Below, piece by piece: positions 43,393-51,932 of a DNA stretch of 64,000 nt (the stretch's first letter is position 1; every line of letters begins with the position of its first letter). This DNA is from QHXQ01 sp045807745 (GTDB lineage Bacteria; Acidobacteriota; Blastocatellia; Pyrinomonadales; Pyrinomonadaceae): positions 170,105-234,104 of the forward strand of contig JBJMGT010000002.1 of the NCBI GenBank assembly GCA_045807745.1. The letters are read 5' to 3'. The notes under the pieces are model-generated. The model saw only the letters and a list, made by a program, of their open reading frames with translations. It was not told where the DNA came from and made no database searches. Made by a program: the position numbers and the translations under genes.

Positions 43393-43841
43393 TCACGCCC
43401 GCCCGCCGTGGCCGTCCGAAACATGCCGCTCGACGATTGCGATCAGAGCGTTCAGACGCTCATCCATCCGCTCCGCTCGCTCATCAGCACGCGCTTGGCG
43501 CTCGTCAGCCTGCCTTTGTCGCTCATCAGCCTGCGCCGCGCGTTCGTCCGCGCGTTCGTCCGCGCGTATTTGTCGCTCGTCAGCCCGCACTGCTCGTTCG
43601 TCAGCCTGCCTCTGTCGTTCGTCGGCCCGCGCCTGCATTTCCGTGAGCGACTCGATGCTGCGCGTCATGATCTCGATGAACTCGGATTGCGTCTCGGCGT
43701 AAGCGGCGAGTTGGCGCGCTGTCTCTGCCACCTGTGCGTTGGTCTGTTCGATGCGCTGTCTAACCGCGCCAAGCGCGCATCATGCTCGGCCTGATTGTTG
43801 AGCAAGAACTCAATCGTGCGCTGTATCTCTTCACTGGTCAT
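43393..43841 (-). pseudogene. Frameshifted coiled-coil protein with ADER repeats
   Basis: From ATG 43841 the frame reads MTSEEIQRTIEFLLNNQAEH, typical of a common acidobacterial coiled-coil protein, then passes to another frame near 43770 where AVRQRIEQTNAQVAETARQL and the rest (to 43393) are found. The C-terminal half is a run of heptad-like ADER, QADERA, RADERQ repeats, a long helix. A single base lost near 43770 explains the break; it could be a real mutation or an assembly error. No function is established for the family. Confidence 0.65.
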
Positions 43842-43914
43842 TGTGCGTTTCCTCTCATAGCTGGTGAGGTGCTGCGCGCCACGCAGAATATAGATCACAA
43901 CACATCCGTTCAAG

Positions 43915-44721
43915 CTAACGATACTGCCGCTCGACCGCTTCGATCTTGGCGACGCGGCGCTTGTGGCGCTCTTCGCTGATCTCCGTGCCGAGCCACGCGC
44001 GGACGATCTCGCGCATCTCGCCCGCGTTGATCGTAGCGCTCCCAAGTGTGAGCACGTTGGCGTCGTTGTGCTCGCGCGAGTTGACGGCGACCTTGACCGA
44101 GTAGCAAGCGGCGGCGCGCACGCCCGGCACTTTGTTGGCCGTCATCGCCGAGCCGACGCCCGCGCCGTCGATGACGATGCCTACGTCCGCCTCGCCGTCC
44201 GCGACCGCGCGGGCGACGGCGTGAGCGAAGTCCGGGTAATCAACCGCGTCGGTCGAATTAGTGCCGAAATCGCGGACGCGATGGCCGAGTTCGACGAGGA
44301 ATGTTTTCAACTCCTCCTTCATCGGATAGCCGCCGTGATCCGCGCCGACGGCGACGAGTTTCGTCTGCCGCGCGCCGCGCCGGGGTGCGCGCCGCACTAG
44401 CTCTATGCGGCGTTCGCGGACGATGTCGGCGGCAAGCGGCGTCAGGCGTGCGCCCTCCGCGATGCGCAGGCGCGCGCCCGGTTCTAGCCCACGTACGTCG
44501 TCTTCGGTAATGACCGGCTTAGCGGATTCGTCGCGCGCGATGGGCGGCTCGGCGGCGGCTGTGGGCCCGGGCGGCGCGGTCTGAATGACGCGCGCAGACG
44601 GTTGCGCCGCCCGCGCCGGTGTTGGCATCGCCTCCGGCGCTTCGTCCGCCGGTAGCGCGTTATTCAAGACTTCGCGCACCAGCGCACGCACGCGGTCGCG
44701 GGTTGATTGTTCGTCGGGCAT
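43915..44721 (-). CDS. rpiB: RpiB/LacAB-type sugar phosphate isomerase with long N-terminal extension
   Basis: 268 residues, of which only the last 145 form the isomerase (VAVGADHGGYPMKEELKTFL, DYPDFAHAVARAVADG, TANKVPGVRAA, NDANVLTLGSATI). Ribose/allose-type isomerases interconvert ribose 5-phosphate and ribulose 5-phosphate. The catalytic Cys of E. coli RpiB is replaced by Asp (VIDGAGVGS). The first 120 residues hold an amphipathic helix (STRDRVRALVREVLNNALP), a flexible linker and a VTEDDVRGL-like domain seen in microcompartment proteins. deoC is the neighbour and deoB lies 3 kb away. Confidence 0.88.
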   Translation of the reverse strand: MPDEQSTRDRVRALVREVLNNALPADEAPEAMPTPARAAQPSARVIQTAPPGPTAAAEPPIARDESAKPVITEDDVRGLEPGARLRIAEGARLTPLAADIVRERRIELVRRAPRRGARQTKLVAVGADHGGYPMKEELKTFLVELGHRVRDFGTNSTDAVDYPDFAHAVARAVADGEADVGIVIDGAGVGSAMTANKVPGVRAAACYSVKVAVNSREHNDANVLTLGSATINAGEMREIVRAWLGTEISEERHKRRVAKIEAVERQYR

Positions 44722-44723
44722 AA

Positions 44724-44835
44724 GAAGCTGTTAGCTATTAGCTGTTAGCTGGGCCTACGTTATTGAGTTTGTCTAGTTTCAGCACATCAACGCTCGCCGC
44801 CACGCAGAAGCTGATAGCTGTTGGCTATTAGCTTT
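44724..44835. repeat. AGCTGTTAGCTATTAGCT tandem repeats, direct pair
   Basis: 44724-44752 and 44806-44835 both contain AGCTGTTAGCTATT-type repeats in the same direction. As AGCT is its own complement they can also pair weakly. The 254-base gap between rpiB and hpt contains no other recognisable feature. Confidence 0.7.
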
Positions 44836-44975
44836 CATTGACCTCCGCAAGTTGCTACTTTAGTATGTCGCACCACGCGCCGCGCGTGCAAATCAAACTC
44901 ATTGGCCCGATGAACCATTCCATCATTGGCTCGATGAACGAATGACAAGTTGCAGCAATCTTTGGGAGGTCGCCC

Positions 44976-45545
44976 GTGTCCGCTTCTTCCGCCCCGCACC
45001 CATCCGAGTTTAATAACCCGAACCTTGAGCCGCTGTTGACCGCCGAACAGATTCAGACGCGCATCGGCGAGTTGGGCGCGCAGATCGCACTCGACTACGC
45101 CGGACGCAACCCGCTGCTGCTCGGCGTGCTCAAAGGCGCGTTTATCTTCCTGAGCGATCTGATGCGCGCGATTGACTTGAAGCTCGGCGTCGAGTTCATG
45201 GCGATTTCGAGCTATGGCGAGAGTATGCGCTCGTCCGGCGAGGTCAAGATCGTCAAAGACCTTGACGTGCCGATTGAGGGGCGCGACATCATCGTGGCCG
45301 AGGACATCGTGGACACGGGGCTGACGCTCTCGTATCTGATGGCCAATTTGCGCTCGCGCGGCGCGGCGAGCGTCAAGCTCGTGGCGCTGTTGAATAAACA
45401 GGAGCGCCGCCTGCGCGCAGTGGAGATCGATTATCTCGGCTTCGACATCCCAGATGCCTTCGTCGTCGGCTACGGGCTGGACTTCGCCGAACGCTATCGC
45501 AACCTGCCCTACATCGCCGTGATCAAAGACCCGACCCAAGGATGA
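44976..45545 (+). CDS. hpt: Hypoxanthine phosphoribosyltransferase
   Basis: 189 residues, GTG start with GGGAGG seven bases upstream. The PRPP motif IIVAEDIVDTGLTLSYL and the conserved LIMGVLKGAF-like LLGVLKGAFIF are present. It salvages hypoxanthine and guanine with PRPP to IMP and GMP. Fits the purine/nucleoside salvage set with deoC, rpiB and deoB. Confidence 0.93.
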   Translation: MSASSAPHPSEFNNPNLEPLLTAEQIQTRIGELGAQIALDYAGRNPLLLGVLKGAFIFLSDLMRAIDLKLGVEFMAISSYGESMRSSGEVKIVKDLDVPIEGRDIIVAEDIVDTGLTLSYLMANLRSRGAASVKLVALLNKQERRLRAVEIDYLGFDIPDAFVVGYGLDFAERYRNLPYIAVIKDPTQG

Positions 45546-45666
45546 GTTGTCAGGCACTCACATCTCGCTTTGCTAAACATTTTCGCTGTGTGCGCGTATA
45601 AACGCTGACGCGCTGCTCCCAACACGCGTCGTCCGGCAAACATCTCGCGCACTCTTTGGAGCACAC

Positions 45667-47517
45667 ATGAAAACACCCTTGCGGCTCTCGCTGTTACTCA
45701 TACTCTGCTGCATCTGTCCGGGTCGCGTGCCAGCACAAACGGCTGGCGGTCAAGCCGCCGCGCCCGTCGCCACCGCGTCGAATGTCAACGGCAACTGGCA
45801 AGGCACGTTAACTCTCGGTCAGACTAAGCTGCGCCTCATCTTGAAAGCAGTGCAGCCAGCTGGCGGGGCGGTCAACGCCACGCTCGACAGTCCGGATCAG
45901 GGCGCGAACGATCTGCCGTTGGAGCAGGTCGCTTACGCGGATCGGATTCTGACATTCGTCTTGAACAACCCGCTCGCGCCCGCGCGCTTCGAGGGCGTGG
46001 TCAGCCGCGACGGCACGGAGATCGTCGGTCACTTTACGCAGAACGGAACGCCGCTCCCGCTCATACTCACGCGCGTGGACGCCACGGCCACAACGACAAC
46101 GACTGCGCCGTCGCCCTTGCCGGCGAATCCGCATCGCCGGATACAACTGCAACCGTGCGGGCTGCCGGGCATAACGAAGGACGCGCTGTGCGGGCAGTAC
46201 GAGGTCTTCGAGGATCGCGCGGCGCAGAAGGGGCGAAAGATCAAGCTGAACATGATCGTGCTGCCAGCGCTCGTCAATAACCCTGCGCCCGATCCGATCT
46301 TCTATCTCGCGGGCGGGCCCGGCGGCGCGGCGACCGTTTACGCCAACGCGTCGTTCATGACCGAGATGCATCGCACGCGCGACGTGGTGCTGCTCGATCA
46401 GCGCGGCACGGGCAAGTCGAACCCGCTGCGTTGCGAGTTTCGCGGCGACCCGGCGGACATGAGCGGCTATTTTAAGGAAGGCATGACGGTTGAATCAGTG
46501 CGCGCCTGCCGGACGGAACTTGAGAAGGTCGCTGATCTCAAGCTCTATACGACAACCATCGCCATGGCCGATCTGGACGACGTGCGCACCGCGCTCGGCT
46601 ACGACAAAATCAACGTCTACGGCGGCTCTTACGGCTCGACCACTGCGCTCGCCTACCTGCACCTCTACCCGCAGCACGTGCGCACGACGACGATCACGGG
46701 CGTCGCGCCGCTCGACTACAAACTGCCGCTCCCGTTCGGCAAGGGCGTGGACAACGCGCTCGAACGTCTGTTCGCCGACTGCGCGGCGGACGCGACGTGC
46801 AACAAAGCGTTTCCCGATCTGCGCAAAGAGTGGGCGGTGGTGGTCGCACGTGTTGATAAAGAGCCGGTTACGTTCGACACACTGAATCCCGTCACAGGCC
46901 AGAAGCAACAGGTGACGATGACGCGCGAAGGTTTTGGCGAGAACGTGCGGCTGATGCTCTATCAACCGAACGTGCTGAGCATCATGCCGCTTCTGATTCA
47001 CCAGATGGCGCAAGGTGATTTCGCGCGCTTCGGCTTCTTCGCTTATCAAGTCTTTCGCGGCACGGATAGCGGCATCGCGCGCGGCATGCAACTCTCCGTG
47101 CTCTGCGCCGAAGACATTCCGTACATCAAAGAAGACGAGATCAAACCGGCGCTCGGCGGCACGTTCTACGGCGAAGCGCGCGCGCGGCTCTATCAGAAGG
47201 CTTGCGCCGAGTGGCCGCGCGGTGAAGTGCCCGCGAAATTCCGCGCGCCGATCAAGAGCGACATTCCCGTGTTGATGCTCTCCGGCGCGCTCGACCCCGT
47301 CACGCCGCCCGAAGCGGCCACGCCATTGTTGAAAGGTCTCCCCAACGCGCGCCAGATCATCATCCACAACGCCACGCACAGCACTTACGACTGTGCTGAA
47401 CGACTCGCCCGCGAGTTTATCGACCGCGGCACAGCGCAAGGTCTCGACGCCTCGTGCGTCGAACAGATCAAACGCCAGCCCTTCATCACTGCGCTGCCGC
47501 CACTGCCGCTCAAGTAA
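45667..47517 (+). CDS. Exported alpha/beta hydrolase, prolyl aminopeptidase/TAP-like
   Basis: 616 residues with signal peptide ending PAQ. An N-terminal beta-rich region (about residues 35-140) precedes an alpha/beta-hydrolase domain: oxyanion segment AGGPGGA near 220, DQRGTGKS, nucleophile GGSYGS near 320, acid in LSGALDPVTPPEA and His in HSTYDC. Such enzymes trim peptides from the N-terminus outside the cell. Substrate not certain. It stands alone; a TTTGGAGC site is before the ATG. Confidence 0.82.
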   Translation: MKTPLRLSLLLILCCICPGRVPAQTAGGQAAAPVATASNVNGNWQGTLTLGQTKLRLILKAVQPAGGAVNATLDSPDQGANDLPLEQVAYADRILTFVLNNPLAPARFEGVVSRDGTEIVGHFTQNGTPLPLILTRVDATATTTTTAPSPLPANPHRRIQLQPCGLPGITKDALCGQYEVFEDRAAQKGRKIKLNMIVLPALVNNPAPDPIFYLAGGPGGAATVYANASFMTEMHRTRDVVLLDQRGTGKSNPLRCEFRGDPADMSGYFKEGMTVESVRACRTELEKVADLKLYTTTIAMADLDDVRTALGYDKINVYGGSYGSTTALAYLHLYPQHVRTTTITGVAPLDYKLPLPFGKGVDNALERLFADCAADATCNKAFPDLRKEWAVVVARVDKEPVTFDTLNPVTGQKQQVTMTREGFGENVRLMLYQPNVLSIMPLLIHQMAQGDFARFGFFAYQVFRGTDSGIARGMQLSVLCAEDIPYIKEDEIKPALGGTFYGEARARLYQKACAEWPRGEVPAKFRAPIKSDIPVLMLSGALDPVTPPEAATPLLKGLPNARQIIIHNATHSTYDCAERLAREFIDRGTAQGLDASCVEQIKRQPFITALPPLPLK

Positions 47518-47519
47518 TT

Positions 47520-47662
47520 GCTGGGAGCGCGGGCATCCCTGCCCGCCATGAGCGCTGCAAGGCGCGAATAAAACTTTGCGCCGCCACTCAAGCTTGAATG
47601 GCGACGCATCATGTTTAGCGCGCTGGCGCACGCTTGGCAGGCAATATGCCTGCGCTCCCAGC
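47520..47662. repeat. Inverted repeat element, GGGAGCGCGGGCATCCCTGCC type, copy 2
   Basis: Left arm 47520-47547 and right arm 47636-47662 are complementary around a loop of 88 bases. It shares its core 23-base word exactly with 39033-39055, so this is a dispersed family. It begins just after the hydrolase stop and ends before the deoB stop. Confidence 0.85.
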
Positions 47663-47680
47663 GGCAGCTTAGCGGTTTCT

Positions 47681-48868
47681 TTATACGTCCTCGATTTGGC
47701 CCAAGAAGCTTTCGCCCGCCGTTAGTTGCAGCCCGAAGTTGTCGGTGATGGTCTGCCCGATGTCGGCGAGCGAGGCGCGCGTGCCGAGGTTGACACCGGC
47801 TCGCGCCTTTGGGCCATAAACAATGAGCGGGACGTATTCGCGTGTGTGATCCGTGCCGCGATAGGTCGGGTCATTGCCGTGATCGGCCGTTATGATCATG
47901 AGATCGCCTGCGCGCTGTGCCGCCATGATTTCGGGCAGGCGCGCGTCGAAGTGTTCGAGCGCGCGGGCGTAGCCTTCCACGTCGCGGCGATGACCGTAGA
48001 GCATGTCGAAGTCCACGAGGTTCGCGAAGATGAGACCGCGCGTGTTAGCAGTGAGCGCGTTGATGGTTTGATCAATCGCCTGCTCGTTGTTCTTCGCTTT
48101 CAAATCTTCGGTCGCACCCATTGAATCATAGATGGAAGCAATCTTGCCGATGCAGACCACGTCGAGGCCGTGCTCTGACAACGTGGGCAACAGATTCTCG
48201 CGCGGCGGCGGCACGGCGTAATCGTGTCGATTCTCTGTGCGATAAAACGCACCCGGCGCACCTAAGAACGGCCGCGCGATGACGCGTCCGACTTCGTGCT
48301 CACCGCGTAGAATGTTGCGCGCCGTCTCGCAGATGTCGTAGAGGCGCGGCACAGGGATGATCTCCTCATGCGCTGCGATCTGAAAGACTGAATCGGCGGA
48401 CGTATACACAATCGGCTTGCCGGTCGCGACGTGCTCCGCGCCGAGTTCCTTGATGATCTCTGTGCCGGAGGCGGGCACGTTGCCGAGTATGCCCGGCACG
48501 CCGGTCTGTTTAATGAACTGATCGATCACGTCCGGCGGAAAGCCCTGCGGGTAAGTCGGAAACGCTTGTTCGAGGATGATACCTGCCATCTCCCAATGCC
48601 CCGTCGTCGTGTCCTTGCCGTTCGAGCTGAGCGCGCAACGCCCGTATGAACCGCGCGGCGCAGCAACCGGCGGCACGTTGGCGAGCGGGCGCACGTTGCC
48701 GAGACCGAGTTGTTGGAAGTTCGGCAGATGCACAGCGCGCGACTCACAGATGTGTCCGAGCGTGTCCGCGCCCGCGTCGCCCCAAGCGGCCGCGTCCGGC
48801 ATCTCGCCCATGCCGAGACTGTCGAGGACGATTAACGTGACACGATCAAAGCGACTGTTACTTGTCAT
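47681..48868 (-). CDS. deoB: Phosphopentomutase
   Basis: 395 residues. VTLIVLDSLGMGEMPDAAAWG at the start, GKDTTTGHWEM with the phosphorylated Thr, and ITADHGNDPTYRGTDHTREY near the end are the DeoB metal and active-site motifs. It interconverts (deoxy)ribose 1-phosphate and 5-phosphate, feeding DeoC. deoC is 4 kb away on the same strand and hpt between them, so this is a loosely linked nucleoside salvage region. Confidence 0.95.
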   Translation of the reverse strand: MTSNSRFDRVTLIVLDSLGMGEMPDAAAWGDAGADTLGHICESRAVHLPNFQQLGLGNVRPLANVPPVAAPRGSYGRCALSSNGKDTTTGHWEMAGIILEQAFPTYPQGFPPDVIDQFIKQTGVPGILGNVPASGTEIIKELGAEHVATGKPIVYTSADSVFQIAAHEEIIPVPRLYDICETARNILRGEHEVGRVIARPFLGAPGAFYRTENRHDYAVPPPRENLLPTLSEHGLDVVCIGKIASIYDSMGATEDLKAKNNEQAIDQTINALTANTRGLIFANLVDFDMLYGHRRDVEGYARALEHFDARLPEIMAAQRAGDLMIITADHGNDPTYRGTDHTREYVPLIVYGPKARAGVNLGTRASLADIGQTITDNFGLQLTAGESFLGQIEDV

Positions 48869-48912
48869 AAATTATTCACTTTCAAAAATGTGTTGCTACT
48901 GCTTATTGTCTG

Positions 48913-50169
48913 CTAACTCTTCGGCGCTTGATACCCTTCTCTTGCACTGACCTGCGCGCCCGCCAATCCACGAACCTCAACACGTATCTGGCGGAAGCGG
49001 CCGTCGCGCGTTTTGTTGTTCGAGTAGTAGCCGAGGCTGTATTGCTTACCGATCTCGGCGGCGACCTCGTCGAAGGCGGCGCGGGCGGAGCGCAGGTCGA
49101 TAGCGTCGAAGGTCTTGCCGCCGGTGTCACGCGCGAGTTGGCTCATCTCTTGGCGCGCGAGTTGGTAGAGCGAGCGGCTGATCTCCATGCGCTCGAACTG
49201 CCCCATCTGGCAGAAGTTCGCGTAGTCGGCGCGGTCTGCACGCGGGTTGAAGATGCGGCGATAGCGTTCAAGCTGCACTTTCGACAGCCCCAGCCGCCCG
49301 TCGTCCTGACAATCGCGCAATAAACGATCCTCGACGTAGTCCTCCGTGTTGACCTGCACGAAGTACGCGAGCACGCCTGCTTGCAAGAGCCGCGCGCGCG
49401 CGGCTGTGAAGTCCGAATCGCTCGTCGAATCGACGCCGTCGGTCAGCGCGACGAGCGCGCGCCGGCCGCGCAACTCAGCCTTAGGCGGATCGCGGAAGAT
49501 CTCTTTAGCCACACGCTCCAACGCGTCGTAGTAAGGCGTGCCGTTGCTCGTGCCGATGTTCTCAATTGCGCCGCGCAGCGCCTCGCGGTTGTCGGTCAGA
49601 AAACTTTGCACCTCGACGGTCGCCAGTTTCTCCCTGCCCTCTTCGGCCGTGTTGAAGGAGATGACGGCGACGCGGTCGCCGGGGCGCAGAGCGTCGATGA
49701 AGGCGTTGGCGGCGCGGCGGATCAAGGCGACCTCGGCGCGCGTCGAGCCGGAAGTATCGAGCAGGAGCGCCACCTCGAACGGCGCATCGGCGGTGGCAAA
49801 CGTGGCGACGCGCTGCGGCTGATTGTCTTCATAGACCGTGAAGTTATCCGCGCGCAGGTTCATCACGGGTCGCCCCGTGCGGTCGCGCACGACGACGGGC
49901 ACGGGGATGAGTTGCGTATCCACACGCACGATGTCGCCTTCGTCTACCTCTTCGCCGATGGCAGACGTAGTGCCGCGCGGCGCTTGGGGCGTCGGTGTGG
50001 CACGCGGCGCAGGCGTGGGCGCGTCGGGGACGCGGCGCGGGCGTTGCTGCTTTTGGGCTGGCTGCTGCGCCGCGCCCGTCAGACATAACAAGCCGCACGC
50101 CAAAGCGACGAGCCAAACGAGCGGGCCGGTGCAACGTGCGCGGTACGGCTTTTGAGATCGGTCTAACAT
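48913..50169 (-). CDS. Exported VWFA-related (Acidobacterial-type) protein
   Basis: 418 residues. A signal peptide (LACGLLCLTGAAQQP) leads into a Pro/Thr-rich linker and a VWFA domain with MIDAS LLLDTSGSTRAE (DxSxS) near 130 and ALTDGVDSTSD. The end has EIGKQYSLGYYSNNKT, as in the protein at 34465, without its Gly-rich loop. Function of this family is unknown. Convergent with nothing; a 440-base gap precedes the tRNAs. Confidence 0.88.
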   Translation of the reverse strand: MLDRSQKPYRARCTGPLVWLVALACGLLCLTGAAQQPAQKQQRPRRVPDAPTPAPRATPTPQAPRGTTSAIGEEVDEGDIVRVDTQLIPVPVVVRDRTGRPVMNLRADNFTVYEDNQPQRVATFATADAPFEVALLLDTSGSTRAEVALIRRAANAFIDALRPGDRVAVISFNTAEEGREKLATVEVQSFLTDNREALRGAIENIGTSNGTPYYDALERVAKEIFRDPPKAELRGRRALVALTDGVDSTSDSDFTAARARLLQAGVLAYFVQVNTEDYVEDRLLRDCQDDGRLGLSKVQLERYRRIFNPRADRADYANFCQMGQFERMEISRSLYQLARQEMSQLARDTGGKTFDAIDLRSARAAFDEVAAEIGKQYSLGYYSNNKTRDGRFRQIRVEVRGLAGAQVSAREGYQAPKS

Positions 50170-50483
50170 CGGCTTAAACTTTCACGCGGGCGCGACCATC
50201 TGGTTGCAATGATAGCCGCAAACGGGCGCGCGCGAAAAGGAGCGAATCAAGATAACAGTGATCGGCCGTTTAGACGGACAGGTAGAGGCCATGCTCATCG
50301 AACCGCTCAAGCACAGACATGAGCCGGGCGCAGATAAAACGACAGATACGAATGCGCAAGTAGCGAGTGAGACTGAGCCGAAGCACGATGCCATATGGGA
50401 ACGCGCGTGCTCTGCTAAAACGAATGAGCAGCGCGATGCAGATGTAGCACTGCCGGTCTGGTTACTGTGAGCAATGGGTCTGC
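50170..50483. other. Intergenic space without recognised gene
   Basis: The spaces up to the tRNA promoter contain short open frames on both strands (for example 50258-50470) without convincing start sites or known proteins. I see no repeat or RNA structure here. Confidence 0.5.
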
Positions 50484-50512
50484 TTGACACCGTCGCAGGC
50501 ATCTTTTAGGAT
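50484..50512 (+). promoter_or_regulatory. Sigma-70 promoter for tRNA-Val/tRNA-Asp
   Basis: TTGACA (50484-50489), a 17-base spacer, and TAGGAT (50507-50512) match the major-sigma consensus closely. Transcription would start near 50519, about 90 bases ahead of tRNA-Val. Confidence 0.75.
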
Positions 50513-50609
50513 GAGTGCCGCGCCGCCCGAACGCTAGTGACAAGCAAGCGGCGCATGAGTTCTTTGTCAGTTAAGCGGGCGCGTGCCAGAAGAGTTACCA
50601 GAGACACGC

Positions 50610-50685
50610 AGGCACGTACTGTCAATGGTAGACGACCGCCCTTACAAGGCGGGGGTTGTGGGTTCGAGTCCCACCGTGCCTACCA
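50610..50685 (+). tRNA. tRNA-Val (anticodon TAC)
   Basis: 76 bases. Acceptor arms AGGCACG (50610-50616) and CGTGCCT (50675-50681) pair fully, with A as discriminator and encoded CCA. The anticodon stem CCGCC/GGCGG frames loop CTTACAA, anticodon TAC. The T-loop GGTTCGAGTCCC is standard. Confidence 0.93.
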
Positions 50686-50743
50686 CAGTCGCTGAACGGC
50701 ATACGTTGTCAGCGCAGCCGCCCACACGGTTACAACAGTTTTC

Positions 50744-51379
<636 letters not shown>

Positions 51380-51557
51380 GCTATAAAAGCTCGATCCGCT
51401 AGTAGCAGCAACCTTAGCAGCCCACCCAAGCTGCGATTAGCCGCGCCAATGTGTCCGGTGTTCCGATCGCAAGACGGTGCTTCAAAGGCTTGCACATTCG
51501 GTGGAGCGAGCTTTCTAAGGTATTGGAGCCGCCGTGCAGCAGTAAATGCTGCGCACA

Positions 51558-51917
51558 CTATTCACCTACATTGTCATAGATGTTCTCGTAAAAGTCTTCC
51601 AGTCCTATCCATAAGAGCTCATGTATCAGGCCTCTAAGAGTATCGGCCATAGCTGATACCTTCCTAGCTAGTACCTCATCTCTGTTGCGGTAATGAGGAA
51701 TTGTATTTTCAAGCTCCCAAGGAACTTCAAATAAACAGGCTGCAATCAACTTATCGCAAGAAGCTGAGCCTTTCGTTAACAGCTTCAAATGTTCTATTGC
51801 ATTGCATAAGCGTTCAAACTTCTGTTCGTCAACACGATTCTCCCTGATTCCGGTGAGGAACCCATCTGGCAACATGGTTTCTTCGTAAATTACGTCCTTG
51901 CATTCCTGATAAGTCAT
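51558..51917 (-). CDS. Probable immunity protein of the Rhs toxin
   Basis: 119 residues, mostly acidic and helical, with no recognised family. It begins 15 bases after the Rhs stop on the same strand, the usual place of an immunity gene. Composition is AT-rich. Cytoplasmic location expected; it should bind and block the toxin tip. Function inferred from position only. Confidence 0.6.
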   Translation of the reverse strand: MTYQECKDVIYEETMLPDGFLTGIRENRVDEQKFERLCNAIEHLKLLTKGSASCDKLIAACLFEVPWELENTIPHYRNRDEVLARKVSAMADTLRGLIHELLWIGLEDFYENIYDNVGE

Positions 51918-51932
51918 GTTTCTCCACCTTAA

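Noticed and set aside
50258..50470. Small + strand ORF upstream of the tRNAs
   Set aside because: No convincing ribosome-binding site, no known family, and the promoter region begins just after it.
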